From Rhytidiadelphus loreus (taxonomy: Eukaryota; Streptophyta; Bryopsida; Hypnales; Hylocomiaceae), in assembly GCA_947034895.1 (NCBI GenBank), contig OX344765.1, positions 37,577,001 to 37,641,000 of the forward strand: a DNA stretch of 64,000 nucleotides, in the 5' to 3' direction. Below the pieces are notes generated by a model that did not search any database, was not told where the DNA came from, and saw only the letters and a list, made by a program, of their open reading frames with translations. Position 1 is the first letter of the stretch; every line of letters starts with the position of its first letter. Made by a program: the position numbers and the translations under genes. This document shows positions 23,591 through 35,262 of this stretch, piece by piece.

Positions 23591-24480
23591 AACACCATTC
23601 TTGTTTTTTTGGTTTGGTGCTCATTGACTGAGAGGTTTAGTTTAGTGGCAAAAGAAGGTGGACCAACCGAATTTTGTCTATTGCCTAATTCCTTAAGCTA
23701 ATTTTGGCCCCAATTCCATCTATTGCTTCATCCAATCTAGCCCTCCAAATATGCAAATCCCTTCAAGATTTTGGAGAATTTCAGTAAATTAATGCCAAAA
23801 CGGATTTCGTCTCAATTCTTGATTGGTGGGAACTTAAATGCCAATAGATACATGAAAGGGTGTTTATGGAGTATTTATGACTTCACTCTATGAACAATTT
23901 TGTAATTTCAGGGTTGACTACTTCAAAAATTCACAAAAATTCCAACTTTAATTGGAAAACTATACTTCCACTTGAATTTGATCTATGAAACAAGCACACA
24001 CCTCTGAAAAATATTTGCCCTTCTTGGAATTGACCCTAAGATATCCAGATTCCAAATCAAGGTGGTAATAGGCTTGTCTATCTTATGCAATAAGCCTTAG
24101 GAGTGGAGTGGAACCGCCCTGAATGGGAAACTAGGGGCTCTAGGGGCAAGGGCCAAGTGAGATTTCAATTGGTTGAATTTGTGGACTTAGGCACCTAACT
24201 TCAAATAATTCCCCCTTGCAAGTTGGAAAATTATGGTGAAACTTTTTTTCTTAATCGCAGATGAAAAAATAAGAAAAATCTGGATTAATATTTGGAATCA
24301 AGAATATTGAGTTAGGTGGGAGAAGGTCAGAAATTCAAATTTGACTATCTATGATATAGGTAGGGGGAGAGAATTGTACATTTATCTACCAACTGAAGGT
24401 GAAGAAAAATTGGAGGTTTTGCACCTTAGTCCGCAAAGACAAGATGTGAACAAAGGTGAGATTGGAAAGCTAATCAATTA
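23591..24480. other. AT-rich spacer
   Basis: Low-complexity AT-rich sequence without coding frame or intact terminal repeats. Confidence 0.4.
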
Positions 24481-24925
24481 AGGAAAGTAAACCAATCTTT
24501 GACAAGCAAACTACCCATAACAGGCACTTAGGGAATGATCCATTAGAGTTTTACATCAATCTGGGACAAACGTTTTTTAATAAATGAGATTAGGATTACA
24601 TTAGTTGGTTAGTGGCTAAAATCAATGCCTTTAGTGATGGTGATAGAGTTATTTGTGATGTTTTAGGAACTTCTACCTTTTCAGTTTAAATTCATCATAA
24701 GAAGTGATTTTTTTATTCTTCATGTTGTGGACATGTTTAGAAATGTTGTAGCCAAGTTAGAAAATATTGTAACTACTTTAGGTGGTAAGATGACCATTAT
24801 GGATACACTTTTCACTAGTTTTGGGGTAGTCTAGATATCCTTTCGGGCCAATTCAAAAATGCTATTTTTTTGCTAATGGCAATAGGGCAAACTACTCACT
24901 TTGCCAGTCATAGACTAGCTTACCT
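24481..24925 (+). mobile_element. TA-flanked MITE, old copy of the 34.7/51.0-kb family
   Basis: Collinear but diverged from 34717-35260: ACAAGCAAACTACCCATAAC, AGGTGGTAAGATGACCAT and GACTAGCTTACCT match in order. Right TA at 24926-24927. The interior is shortened by a deletion. Confidence 0.7.
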
Positions 24926-25521
24926 TACATAATTGCTAATAACTTTTTTTTAGTTTTTTGTCATTGAAAAAACTAGTTTAGAGTGATTGCAAAAAAAGTT
25001 TGTAGTATATATTATGCTTACTCTATGCACTAAACATGGGGTATTTTTTGGAATATTTTTCAATTAGAAAAACATTGTAAAAATAATTAAAAACATATAT
25101 ATGAGCAATGTGTAGACCTTTAATTAGCCCCAAAAGGTCATAGGTGGTAGTCTAGATTTCCAAAATTGTGAAGATGTATTATAAAATACAACTTAGAATA
25201 ATAATTTAATGAAGACTCTCAAACAATAGTTGTAAAATTGAAATGATGACTCATATCCATATGGTTAGATTATTTGGTACACAAATCAATATTTTTCAAT
25301 AGCATTTGAAGGCAAAAAACGAAAATTCCTTATAAAATTATCAAATTAATTATAGATTGAATATTTATGAGTTTCACAAAGGTTTATTTCTTTAAATTCA
25401 AAATGTTCAATTCTAATCATAGAAATTCTTGAAGATTTTTAGTTTACTTTTCTTATTCAAGTCGTTTTTGAAGGGTCATTTTTTGAATTGAAAAGCAATT
25501 TTTTTAAGGCTAGACCTACTA

Positions 25522-25970
25522 CACTAAAGATGATATTTAGTGTCTTGTACACTAAATACGAAGACATACACTAAAAGCCAATTACCCTATGAAAGTAAGT
25601 AACATTAAATGTCAATTCAAACACTAAATGTGAACCAGAGTTGCCATATCAGACGGAATATCACTGTTCACCGACAGAATCGGACCGATTAGGGCTAGGC
25701 GGCTGCAAACTTCAGAGCCTTGTAACTTTTGCAAAAATTCTTCAAATAAGGAAAATGAGATGTTTTTCGGCATCTACAAAAATTGTAAATGCCGAAAAAC
25801 ATCTCATTTTCCTTATTTGAAGAATTTTTGCAAAAGTTACAAGGCTCTGAAGTTTGCAGCCGGCACATTCAAGTCTAACACTAATTGTGGACAAGTTCAG
25901 ATTTAGTGTTCTAGCTAGTAGGGGGGTAAAAACACTAAATGTCACTCAACACTAAATATCATCTTTAGTG
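25522..25970. mobile_element. CACTA-ended element with an internal long hairpin
   Basis: Left end CACTAAAGATGATATTTAG and right end CTAAATATCATCTTTAGTG are inverse; the word CACTAAA recurs several times subterminally, as in CACTA elements. The TSD is unclear because the symmetry extends to CTACACTA. The interior (25640-25870) is less AT-rich and has CpG, unlike the ends. No transposase. Confidence 0.65.
25700..25862. repeat. near-perfect 80-bp-arm hairpin
   Basis: Arms 25700-25779 and 25783-25862 are inverse repeats with one mismatch (25774/25788) and a 3-base loop. They begin CGGCTGCAAACTTCAGAG and end CTCTGAAGTTTGCAGCCG. If transcribed it would form a long, almost perfect RNA hairpin, suitable for small-RNA processing. 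The near identity of the arms implies a recent origin. Confidence 0.9.
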
Positions 25971-27002
25971 TAGTTCCCTTTGAATTGTGGGATATTTGAA
26001 AATTAAAGTCTTTAAAAATCTATACCATACAAATGTTAAGGAACTAACACAAGGATCTTCAAAAAATTGATAGATGAAAAAAATGCATCTTAGTTTCTGT
26101 ACTTGAAAAGTCTTTGTATTCATTCATTGTTTGGAAATTTGAATGTCTAATCTTTTAGGAGTTAAGAAAATTGTACACAATATACCCTAAGGAGATGAAG
26201 TATAGAATAATTCTCTAAATAGGAAACCTAAAAAAACACAAAATCTCAAGAGAATAGAGATTTTGATTTTTTAAATTTTAGTAAATAGTATAATAATTTT
26301 AGAAATAAAACCAAAATTGTCCATTTGTAAAAACTCTCTAAAGATGGTCATCTACCAAAAAAACCACCCAATTTTTTTTTTTCAATTTTCAAAATGCATG
26401 CAAAAAGAAGCTCACTTTCAAATTTCTATAGAGTGTTTTAATACATAAGTAAATATTTTCAAAATTTGTTCATGAAATATTGACTAATTATCAATTAGAA
26501 GATCACTTCTTCTAATTGTTGCTCAAAATTCTATATAATGGGTACTTAATAATATATCAAACCTCTAAACCTAGAAGTGAGTCATCTTTTCAAAAATTAT
26601 TATTACCTACCAACTTAATTTTAGGAGTGGGATTCGACAACAAATATAAGTTTAAAATGGCCATATCACGGGCCATATTCACCTTTACTATAAATTTCAA
26701 CTACATTGAATCATTACTCTCAAAATTGTACTTGGAAAACACTCTACCTCACAAAGTATGATGGAAAATAGCATTGAACTCTTGAAATCATCTTTCAATG
26801 TTGCTTTATTTAATGCTAGATGTTTTGTATAGTCAATAGACTCAATACTAATAAGTAAAATACCAAAAATGCAACCAATTGGGCAATTTCACAAAGATTG
26901 ACAAATTGACACAACTAAAAAGACATTAAAGAAAGTTCTACCATAAATAGGCTTGAAAAAGAGTTGGATAATGCAATAGTACAAAAGAAGAAAGGTGATT
27001 GT
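25971..27002. other. AT-rich spacer
   Basis: Strongly AT-rich, no supported gene. A plus frame at 26516-26761 is open for 81 codons but has no motif. Confidence 0.4.
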
Positions 27003-27006
27003 TTAA

Positions 27007-27584
27007 CCCCTAAAGTCCCAAGGTCATTTTTTTGCCAAAACCACTCAAAACTACCACTTTTGCTACGTTTACCTATGAAATCTTTTTTTAAATCTTTTTT
27101 TGAATCTAACCATAGGATCTTGTTCTACACTTGTCTTAGATCATGTGATAAATTTTTTTGTAATGTTTGACAGTGTAGATTGAAAAATATTAGCATTCAA
27201 AATGGAAGGAAAAAATTTCTTTCAAGAAGTTGCTATGATTGCCCACAAAACAAGAAACTCCATAACTTTCACATCATTAATCTAAATATAATGAATCCAA
27301 GCTTCCCATTTAGAAGAAAATATAATCTACAAGAAAATAAATATTAAAATTTTTATTTCAATTTTTTGTGAATTTTTTTTGTTGCCTGGTTTCCCCCATT
27401 TTGAGGCTATTGTGGCATAACTTTTGCTCCCGGGCACCAATTGAAATTAAAATTATATTTCCAAAAAGTTGATAAGTTTATCTATCTTATGAAAAAGTTT
27501 CAAAAAGTTTCAGTAAAAATTGAAATCATAGGAGCCTGCCTGAAATCCATTTTGTCCCCCGTAGGGACAATGGGACTTTAGGGG
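27007..27584. mobile_element. TTAA-flanked (piggyBac-like) non-autonomous element
   Basis: TIR CCCCTAAAGTCCCA at left and TGGGACTTTAGGGG at right, flanked by TTAA at 27003-27006 and 27585-27588. CCC-starting TIRs directly next to TTAA are the hallmark of piggyBac. It contains the family motif CCATAGGATCTTGTTCTACA. 578 bp, no transposase. Confidence 0.75.
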
Positions 27585-27587
27585 TTA

Positions 27588-27738
27588 AGGTAACCGAGCC
27601 CATTGTGGGTCAGATGGGAGCAAATTCATTGTAGGCAAAATTATATTAGTAGTGTACATTTTAGAACTTAAGTATACACCAAAATTTTGTCTACAATAGA
27701 CTTGCTTCCATTTGTGTTTGCAATGGATTCATTTACTT
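27588..27738. mobile_element. TA-flanked MITE abutting the TTAA element
   Basis: AGGTAACCGAGCCCATTG at left, CAATGGATTCATTTACTT at right, TA at 27586-27587 and 27739-27740. Its left TA is inside the TTAA that bounds the preceding element, so one inserted exactly at the other's edge. Confidence 0.7.
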
Positions 27739-27879
27739 TAGTTGCAAGATGCTTTAACTTAAATTAGCTTTGGTTGCATGAAATCAAATGACACATGAAC
27801 TTCATTGTTAAAGAGTATTGCAAAAATGGAGGTTCTTTGTTAAATATTCAAAACCTATGTAGAGATGGTGGTAAACATT

Positions 27880-27990
27880 CTTTATTGGCTCTATCCTTTG
27901 AACAAAGACTATGGCATTGACTCTTTGATCTTTAAATCAAAGTTTTCATATCGTATCTACAACTACATTCACATTACATGTTGTGTAATT
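27880..27990 (+). repeat. tRNA-like dispersed repeat, copy c (degenerate)
   Basis: Retains TTGGCTCTATCCTTTGAACA, GACTATGGCATTGACTC and ATCTACAACTACATTCACAT in the order of copies a and b, with the box-B region decayed. Confidence 0.45.
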
Positions 27991-28454
27991 TATAAATACT
28001 ATCAATGGTATTGTTCTTAAGATTTGATTTTAGCCCCTAATGTCCAATCAAGATTTTATGGTCCCTACATGACTTCAAGCAACACTTTGGGGCAGGAATA
28101 AGTTTTTTTTTAAATTTGTGTTTTTTGTACAAACTATATTGGATTGTCTTTCAATTTTATATTCAAAACTAAGATTGCTACCATCATACAAAAATTGTAA
28201 GGAAAATACTGTAGGTGTAAAGCAAGTTCAATGATAAATAATACAATGAAGTAAAGTTGATTTTTCTTGGAGATGAATGACTATATGAGGAAGTTTTCAA
28301 TGGCAAAATGGAGGCACTTCATTCATGTTTAGTGCCAGGTAGGTGTGGAGCGGTCGTTTATACAGTGATTTCATCATCCTTCATCAATCATCAAAGGGTA
28401 TGGGATATCTTGAAGATGAGAGCTTGACCGCTCATTGTAAAATGTAGTAATTGT

Positions 28455-28820
28455 GATCAAAGTAGAACTTTAGACCTCATTTAAGCCTAATAGAATAACT
28501 TTTTTCAAAAAACTTTGAACTAAAAAATGTGGTAAATAAAGATGAATTTCATCTCCAAGAAAATCTTTTTGTGCTTTAGAGACTCCAATAAATACGTATG
28601 GACAAAGTTTAGATAGGGGTTGGAAGGAACAATTTCTTTGACATTTTCAAACCTCCTCTCTAAACTTTGTCCATAAATATTTATTGGAGTCTCTAAATCA
28701 CGAGAAGATTTTTTTGGAGATGAAATTCATCTTTATTTTTCACATTTTCTTAGTTCAAAGTTTTTTCAAGAAAATTATTTACTATGTGTAAACGAGGTCT
28801 AAAATTTTGCTTTGAACTCA
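28455..28820. repeat. fold-back element 1
   Basis: Imperfect palindrome of about 366 bp: GATCAAAGTAGAACTTTAGA at left mirrors TCTAAAATTTTGCTTTGAAC at right, and the arms continue inward through GGAGATGAAATTCATC and TTTGTCCATA. It sits within the wider family marked by GACCGCTCAT. No TSD found. Confidence 0.65.
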
Positions 28821-29235
28821 ATTCCTGCTTTTGACTTGACTATGAGCAATTGAGACTTGACTTATCGTTAGGGTCAATAGGCAAATTTTTAAAAATTGAA
28901 TTTTCAAAGACAATTATTTTAAATATTAAAATGGAAGTCAAACCCCTTTTTCGACTTCTTTCTTTGTAACAACAATAGCATATAGTCTTCATGAATTTCT
29001 TGGTGTTGGAAAATTTACTCTTTGAAGAAAGTGTTGATGTTCTCATCACTAAATCTTATGCATTTTTTCACAAATCAATAGAGACCGCAATTTTGACCAA
29101 TACAAAAATCAAATGCTAAAAATAGAAATTGTTTTTTTGTAAATTTTGAAGTTAATTCTTCAAAATTAATTTCAAAGAAATCTAAAAATAGTTTTATAAT
29201 TTTGAGCATACTTTCTATTTTTCATGCTTTCAAAG

Positions 29236-29500
29236 CATGAAATCTGAGGCCTCCAGAGGGCCGTTTCAGTTTGTTCCCAAAACTGTTCCCGACCCTCCTG
29301 GCTGCTGTTAGACCAATAATTTAAAAAAAAAAAAAAATAGAGTCCTGAAATGCAAAAAACAGTCTAAAAAAAATTTTGAAAAAAAAATCGATGACATGGC
29401 AGTCGCCTGACCACGTCGGATTCGGGTTCCCAGGGCAGTTTCGGCGTTCCAAGGGTCTGATAACTCAAGGCCTTGTAGAGGCCTCAAATTTCATCTAATG
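29236..29500. mobile_element. CATTAGA-family element, copy C
   Basis: Left CATGAAATCTGAGGCCTC has lost five bases relative to the right end, whose inverse is CATTAGATGAAATTTGAGGC. GC-rich arms and A/T centre as in copy A; TGACATGGCAGTCG corresponds to GACGTGGCAGTCG there. Confidence 0.65.
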
Positions 29501-29941
29501 ACATTGTCTTCTTTGATGCAAATTTCAAAAAGGTTATGGAACTTATAGTTTATAACACATTATAATGTATTCTATTCTATTGTCACTAGATATTGACTAA
29601 TATGAGATTCTTCAAAAATTCCATATGTGGACATTTTGGATTTATTATATTCTTATTAATATAAATAGTACATTTTTTGATTGCAAAATATTATTACATG
29701 TCGTATGGAATAGAATAATGTAACTTACATCACAAAGTTTAGACCCTACGATTTGGCAACAATTATCGTGCGGTTATCGTTGTTTCATAGGTTCGTACCA
29801 TAATCGCACTGACTTAGTGTATTTTTACGCATTGAATCAATGCAAAAACAATGAATATCAATAGCGTACAGTTTATGTATTTTAACTATACAATTGTTGT
29901 GCCAAAAATGCACAACAATCATATATCAAAACATAGAAATT

Positions 29942-30256
29942 GTGTTTGAAGTAGAATTTTAGACCTCATTTAGGTATAGTAGAATAATTTTTTCTAAAAA
30001 TCTTTGAACCAAAAAAAGTTGGTAATCAAGATAACTTTCATCTCCAAAAATTTATTTGATATTTCTATCCTCCAATCAAAAGCTATGAACAAGTTTCAGA
30101 GAAGATGTTTGAAAATGTCAAAGAAATTTTTTCTTCCAACCTCTCTTTGAAATTTTTCCATAATTTTGGATTGAAGATTGAAATTCCAAGTTCAAAGTTT
30201 AAGAAAAAAAGTTATTCTACTAGGCCTAAATAAGGTCTAAATTCTACTTCAAATAC
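29942..30256. repeat. fold-back element 2
   Basis: Palindrome related to fold-back 1: GTAGAATTTTAGACCTCATT at left, AATAAGGTCTAAATTCTAC at right. Followed by TTAATTATGAGCGGTTGAAC and the ATCCCACAT...CCTACCACC boundary shared with 63.9 kb, so it lies inside a longer element. Confidence 0.65.
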
Positions 30257-30369
30257 AATTCTTACTTTTGACTTAATTATGAGCGGTTGAACTCCTTTAA
30301 TTTAAATTTATATATCCCACATAGGTTGTTCTACCTCCTACCACCCCATATATATATAAAGAGTTTTTT

Positions 30370-33300
30370 TTTCTCATTTTTGAATTCAGTAAAGTTTAAA
30401 ACATTCTTGCAAGAATGCAAGTAGTTGTTGAATTCATTGTTTTCAATGGGTTGGAAGTTATATAAACTTTTATAGGTTAATTTTACAACAATGAAACTAC
30501 CTTGAATTGCATACCCTCACTTGGTGCCCCTTCTTGGGGGCGTTCTAAGATATAATTAGTTAAGACATGAAACAAAGGAAGGTATTGGTAGGGAGTGTAA
30601 AAGTAAGATATAATTATACAATGATGAAATAAAACAAGGTATTCATATGTAAAGAGTGTGGAAGTGTAGAGGTGAAATATAGGTAGGAGCGACGTAAGCA
30701 AGGTATTGACAAAGAACTTTGTAAAATTGACACCAATTGCTTCAATTGACGTGGATCAAACAAGATATCAATTGAGAGAGATGACAATGCACATATATTA
30801 AGTAAGAATATCAAATAAGACTTAAATAGAGAGCTTCAAGATTTGTGTTGGCAAAATTGAAGTTTCCTCCATCTTGCCTTCAAAATACACTATCACTATA
30901 TCTTGAAGTTTCTTAAAAAAAAACTAGGAGTCTCTATTCATGACATGCAACTAGTACAATTGAGTTATTCTTTGAATGTTTGGCTTTCAATAAAAAGTAC
31001 ACAATAGTTCAAATGAATACAAGAACAAACTTTTCTTGGAAATAATTGGGGTCTTATAAGTATTTCATATAATATTAACCTTTGGCTTAGAGTTGTTGAG
31101 ATAGAATTAGGAAGCCTTAATTTTAAAAGAGGCCAATTCAATGTTACTTCCTAAAGGACTAGAGTTCTATCACCATGTGATCAAACATTGTTTCTTGATC
31201 TCAATTTAGCCTTTCAAAATTATCCTAAAGTTTCAATTTTATATTATTAAATGAACCTACATGTATTTTTTAACAATGTGAATAATTTATTTAAGTTTTG
31301 TATTAAATTGTCATTGTTGTATTTTATATAGTCAAAAGTAAAAATAAATTGGTAAATCAAATTTAAAAATTAACTAGTTTTAAATTATTTTACAAGATAC
31401 AAGCTAAGTGGACATGAAAAATATTATGAAAATTTTCCTTAGTTTTGTAAATATTTTATTCTTTTATTACATCCTAAACACCCTTGAGCAATGATCTTCA
31501 AGTTCAATAATCTCTATAAAGCTAAATTTCTTCATACAATTGACTAATAAAATCTCAATAATATTTGTGTTTGAAAAAGTATTTTTTTTAGATTTTAGAT
31601 TTTTTCAAAAAAAATGAAGTTAAATTTAAACCATTGCTCTTTTTTAACCCCTAAAAGACCAAAGAGTCTACTTTGAGCTTCTTAAGAACTCAAAAAGGCT
31701 TTGTTGACTTTACAATTTGAAATTTTGTATTAAAATTTTAATATAAATGTTAATCATCTTAATCTATGTGTAAAACTTTATTTCATGTCATTCCAATTAA
31801 AATTGCAAAAATTAAAAGATTTTTTGATTTCAATGTCCTCGTCAATGTCAAACCAAGAAGCTAAAAATGATTAATTAAAAAAAATTGATTAATTTCATTG
31901 GATGGTATAGATTGTTTTCTACTCAAAAACATTTGAACCATTCAATTTTGAATAATGAATGAACTCAAGGTTATGAGGAATTTAAATTTTGGAAACAACA
32001 AATGTAGGAAAAACATATAAAGTCGTTTTTTAAACCCAATTTTGAAAATTTTCAAATAAAAATAAATTAAGGGGTATTCCAAACCTAAAATTCACCAACT
32101 TATTAGAAATACAAATTTTTATATCGAATTCAAATTTTGAGTAAACAATATCATTAAACTAATAAGTCATTAGCAAGACAAAACTAACCTTCTAAAAATC
32201 TTTTGTAACACAAATCTATGTACTTCATTTGTTCTTAATTTGCACTCTTGGGTGATTGCAAGAGACACATGTACTATTTTGTGTCACATATTTTGTGCCA
32301 AAGCATTTTTCAAGCACAACTTGGAGATTACTGATCCAATGTGATTGAAATTTATAGTGGAGGTGGATATGATCATTTTAAATTTATATCCAATTTTTCT
32401 TATTGTCAAAAATTAATTTGGTAAAGAATATTGATTTTTGAAAATATGTCACACTTGTGGTTTTATGGGTCAAGAGTATTATTAGAAAAAATTTTGTAAA
32501 GAAATTTAGAGCTGAAATGTAGAAGAAACATTCTTCTAATAAAACTGCAGCTATTGTAGAAAGGAATTCTGGAAAAAAATTCATTGTATGTTGTGTAGTC
32601 AGACATCCGCAAAGTGAGCTTCTTTCATCAAAAAGTTTCAAACATGGGAAAAAAATATTTTGATGGTTTTTTAATGTGAATGACAATCTTCATAGAATTG
32701 TTACAAATTGGTCAATTTTTATTTTATTTTTCAAATGAATTTTCTATTTTTGACAAATCAAAACATCAAAGTACCTATTTTCTTAAGATTTTACACTTTT
32801 TCAGTTCTCTTAATTAGAGAGTTATTCTAAGTTTGGTCTTCCTACTTGAATACAATCTTCTTAAAGATATCATCATTGGCCACATGATTTTAGTTTTAAA
32901 AGAAAAAAAATTAATTTTATAGTGCTCAAGAAGAAAATCATGAGTACTGGACAAAACACAACTTACAAACAACAAATAGTACTTTGTTTCTTGCAATCAC
33001 TTATTTGTTTGTTTGTTTCTCCTTATTATTCCAAAAACAAGTAGAAACTTTTCAAAACAATGTACTAGTCTGACAAAAATTGAGGAAAGTAGATGTATGA
33101 AATTAGAAACTCTTCTCCATCGTGCACAGACTCAGACTCAAAACAACGTTAACTATCAACAACGTGGTTGAAAAATTTACCCCGCAAAAGAGTGAAAAGA
33201 CTGCACCGCAAGTGCCTGATCGACAAATTAACAGAACAAAGTCTCAGCAAAAACGCAATCAATCTTTGCTACTAAAACCCTAGCTATAAAAACATGATTG
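30370..33300. other. AT-rich spacer
   Basis: About 3 kb of strongly AT-rich DNA without supported genes. A TTAA plus CCCCTAAAAGACC at 31644-31660 looks like one end of a TTAA-family element, but I could not find the other end. Confidence 0.4.
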
Positions 33301-33406
33301 TTAATCTCTACGTTCTAGCCAACATGTTTATCCTACACCACACCAACATTCCTGCATGTGTATACTAGAAACCAAAACTACGAATAGACTACAGACTAAT
33401 GAATAT

Positions 33407-33949
33407 CTACAAGAATCTCCCCGGACTGAAACCCAGTCGAAGCTCCAAGTCCACGACCTCCCGGCTCTTGCGACTCTTGCTCGGAAGCCGGTGGAAGGAC
33501 CTCCACGGATGCACCAACGAGCTCGCAATTGCAATCGACCGTGGACTCGGCGGGGACGACGACGAAGCCGACGAGCCTCCGTGGGTGACGACTTCCTCCC
33601 CCAGGTGCTCCTGCTTGACCTCTCCCGCCGGCGGCGGAATACGTGACGCAGCAGACGCAACGACGACCCCAGTGGTAGCCGCGGTGGTACTCGTCCCCTT
33701 CACGTTTTCAACTTCGCCCTGGTTGCGAAGCTCCATCAGCTGCTTGGCGACCGCCCTCTCTCGCCGGTGCACGTTCATGTGACCTCCCAGCGCTTGCGCA
33801 TTGCGGCACAAGCGGCCACAGAAGTGACAAACACAAATACTGCTCTTCTTCGAAATTGCGCCCGAGTCCACCGCCTCCAAAGACGCGACTGCTGGATGGA
33901 AATCCCCGCTTGGATCCCCGCTGGGATTGATCACTACAGACTGACCCAT
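33407..33949 (-). CDS. C2H2 zinc-finger repressor, SUPERMAN-like, intronless, 180 aa
   Basis: Nuclear transcription factor of the plant single-finger C2H2 group. One finger: C41-x2-C44-x12-H57-x3-H61 with QALGGHMNVHRRERA (52-66), the plant-specific QALGGH core and the SUPERMAN-type extension. A C-terminal EAR motif DLELRLG (167-173) has the LxLxL pattern that recruits TOPLESS-type corepressors, so it probably represses. The centre is low-complexity (S, P, T, A). One exon, as usual for this group, with length near the usual 150-230 aa. The ATG at 33949-33947 is preceded by AAGAG; the region is GC- and CpG-rich. SUPERMAN, RABBIT EARS and KNUCKLES-type orthology cannot be separated here. Confidence 0.93.
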   Translation of the reverse strand: MGQSVVINPSGDPSGDFHPAVASLEAVDSGAISKKSSICVCHFCGRLCRNAQALGGHMNVHRRERAVAKQLMELRNQGEVENVKGTSTTAATTGVVVASAASRIPPPAGEVKQEHLGEEVVTHGGSSASSSSPPSPRSIAIASSLVHPWRSFHRLPSKSRKSREVVDLELRLGFSPGRFL

Positions 33950-34716
33950 CTCTTCTGTACTAGCTTAGAATTTGAATTGCAATTGATACACGTGAATTCG
34001 ATCGATCGAACGAGTTTGATCATTCCCAAGCTAAGTTAGCTGCATGAGCTTGCTGCTCCCAGGCATGTGACGTAGACGAAGCGAGCTAGCTTCACTTGCA
34101 TGTGATGGAATCTCTGACTTTGGCTCCAACTGCAGTTTTGGGGATCCACACGGCCCTCAACGCCTTGGATAGACACTTTTGGAGTGAAAGTGTCTGTTTC
34201 CACTAGTTGCGCATGCCGCCACTCTGAGGTTGCAAAATAGGAGTTTGGGTACTGGGTTTGGAGATTTAGCTGTTGAGGTGTCCTAGTTCAAGTGAACTAC
34301 AGTACTGTAGTGGATCGAAAGTACACAGCAATGTTGTTATCAAATTTGATGGAGAATAGAAGAAGAGAGGAACGATGGAAGATCGACTGGAAGTGAAAAG
34401 GAACTGAATCATGGTGCTGACTGGGACTTAGTTGTATTAATTTGTAATGTTAATATGCTTATAGACTGAATTAGTGCTTTCTTTAGGAGTATCGACACTC
34501 AAGGTTCACTTAAGTGCACGGCTTCTTCTTTTCATCGAAATTTGTATTAAAAAAACAACATGTTTGGGAACATGTATATTGAAGTATCTTTTGTATGATA
34601 TAGCTCTGTTGGATGAATAACTGAGTATTCATCCATATTCTGCATGTTTCATTTGTGCATTGGTTGTAAATATCTTATGTGAAGATTGCTTTTTTGCACT
34701 GCCTAATTTCAACATA
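33950..34716. promoter_or_regulatory. 5' flank of the zinc-finger gene
   Basis: Balanced composition changing to AT-rich outwards, as expected for a promoter of the minus-strand gene. It is bounded at 34717 by a TA-flanked MITE about 770 bases before the start codon. No core promoter box assigned. Confidence 0.35.
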
Positions 34717-35260
34717 AGGTAAACTAGCCCATGACAGGCAAACCACCCATGACAGACACCTACTGACCCCCCCCATTACAGTCATTTATCAATCTATGAG
34801 AGACTTTTTCTGAAAAATGGGGTTAAGACTGCATTGGGCTGATTTGTAGTTGTTATCAAAGCCTTGGGGTACAGTCATGAAGTTATTAGTAACTGTCATG
34901 GACACTTATACCAATCTAGTCTAAATTGGTAGTAAAAAATAGTTTTTTTATTTCTTAATGTCATGTTCATGTTAGAAAGTCTTGTAGCCATCTTAGAAAA
35001 TGCTATGACTGTTTTAGGAGGGAAGATGACCATCATGGAAACACTTTTTTGCTGATTTGGGGTAGTCTACAGGCTGTTTTCGGCTTACTGGACAGCACAC
35101 TTCAAAAATTCACAAAAAATTCATATTTTGTCCAAAAATTAAAATTTCAGTTGCTTTCTTCATTTCTCACATGTGTCTTTGTATGAAAAAAAATTTGATT
35201 ATTCTTGCTAATGGCAACAGACCACATCAGGCAATCTGCCTGTCATAGGCTGGTTTACCT
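34717..35260 (+). mobile_element. TA-flanked MITE, recently active family
   Basis: AGGTAAACTAGCCCATGACA at left, TGTCATAGGCTGGTTTACCT at right, TA at 34715-34716 and 35261-35262. Nearly identical in inverted orientation to 50958-51499; only a few substitutions and a C/G-run length change were seen. 544 bp, no ORF. Confidence 0.85.
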
Positions 35261-35262
35261 TA

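Noticed and set aside
33356..33782. plus-strand frames of 96 and 127 codons
   Set aside because: Shadows of the zinc-finger gene, whose finger and EAR motif on the minus strand are unambiguous.
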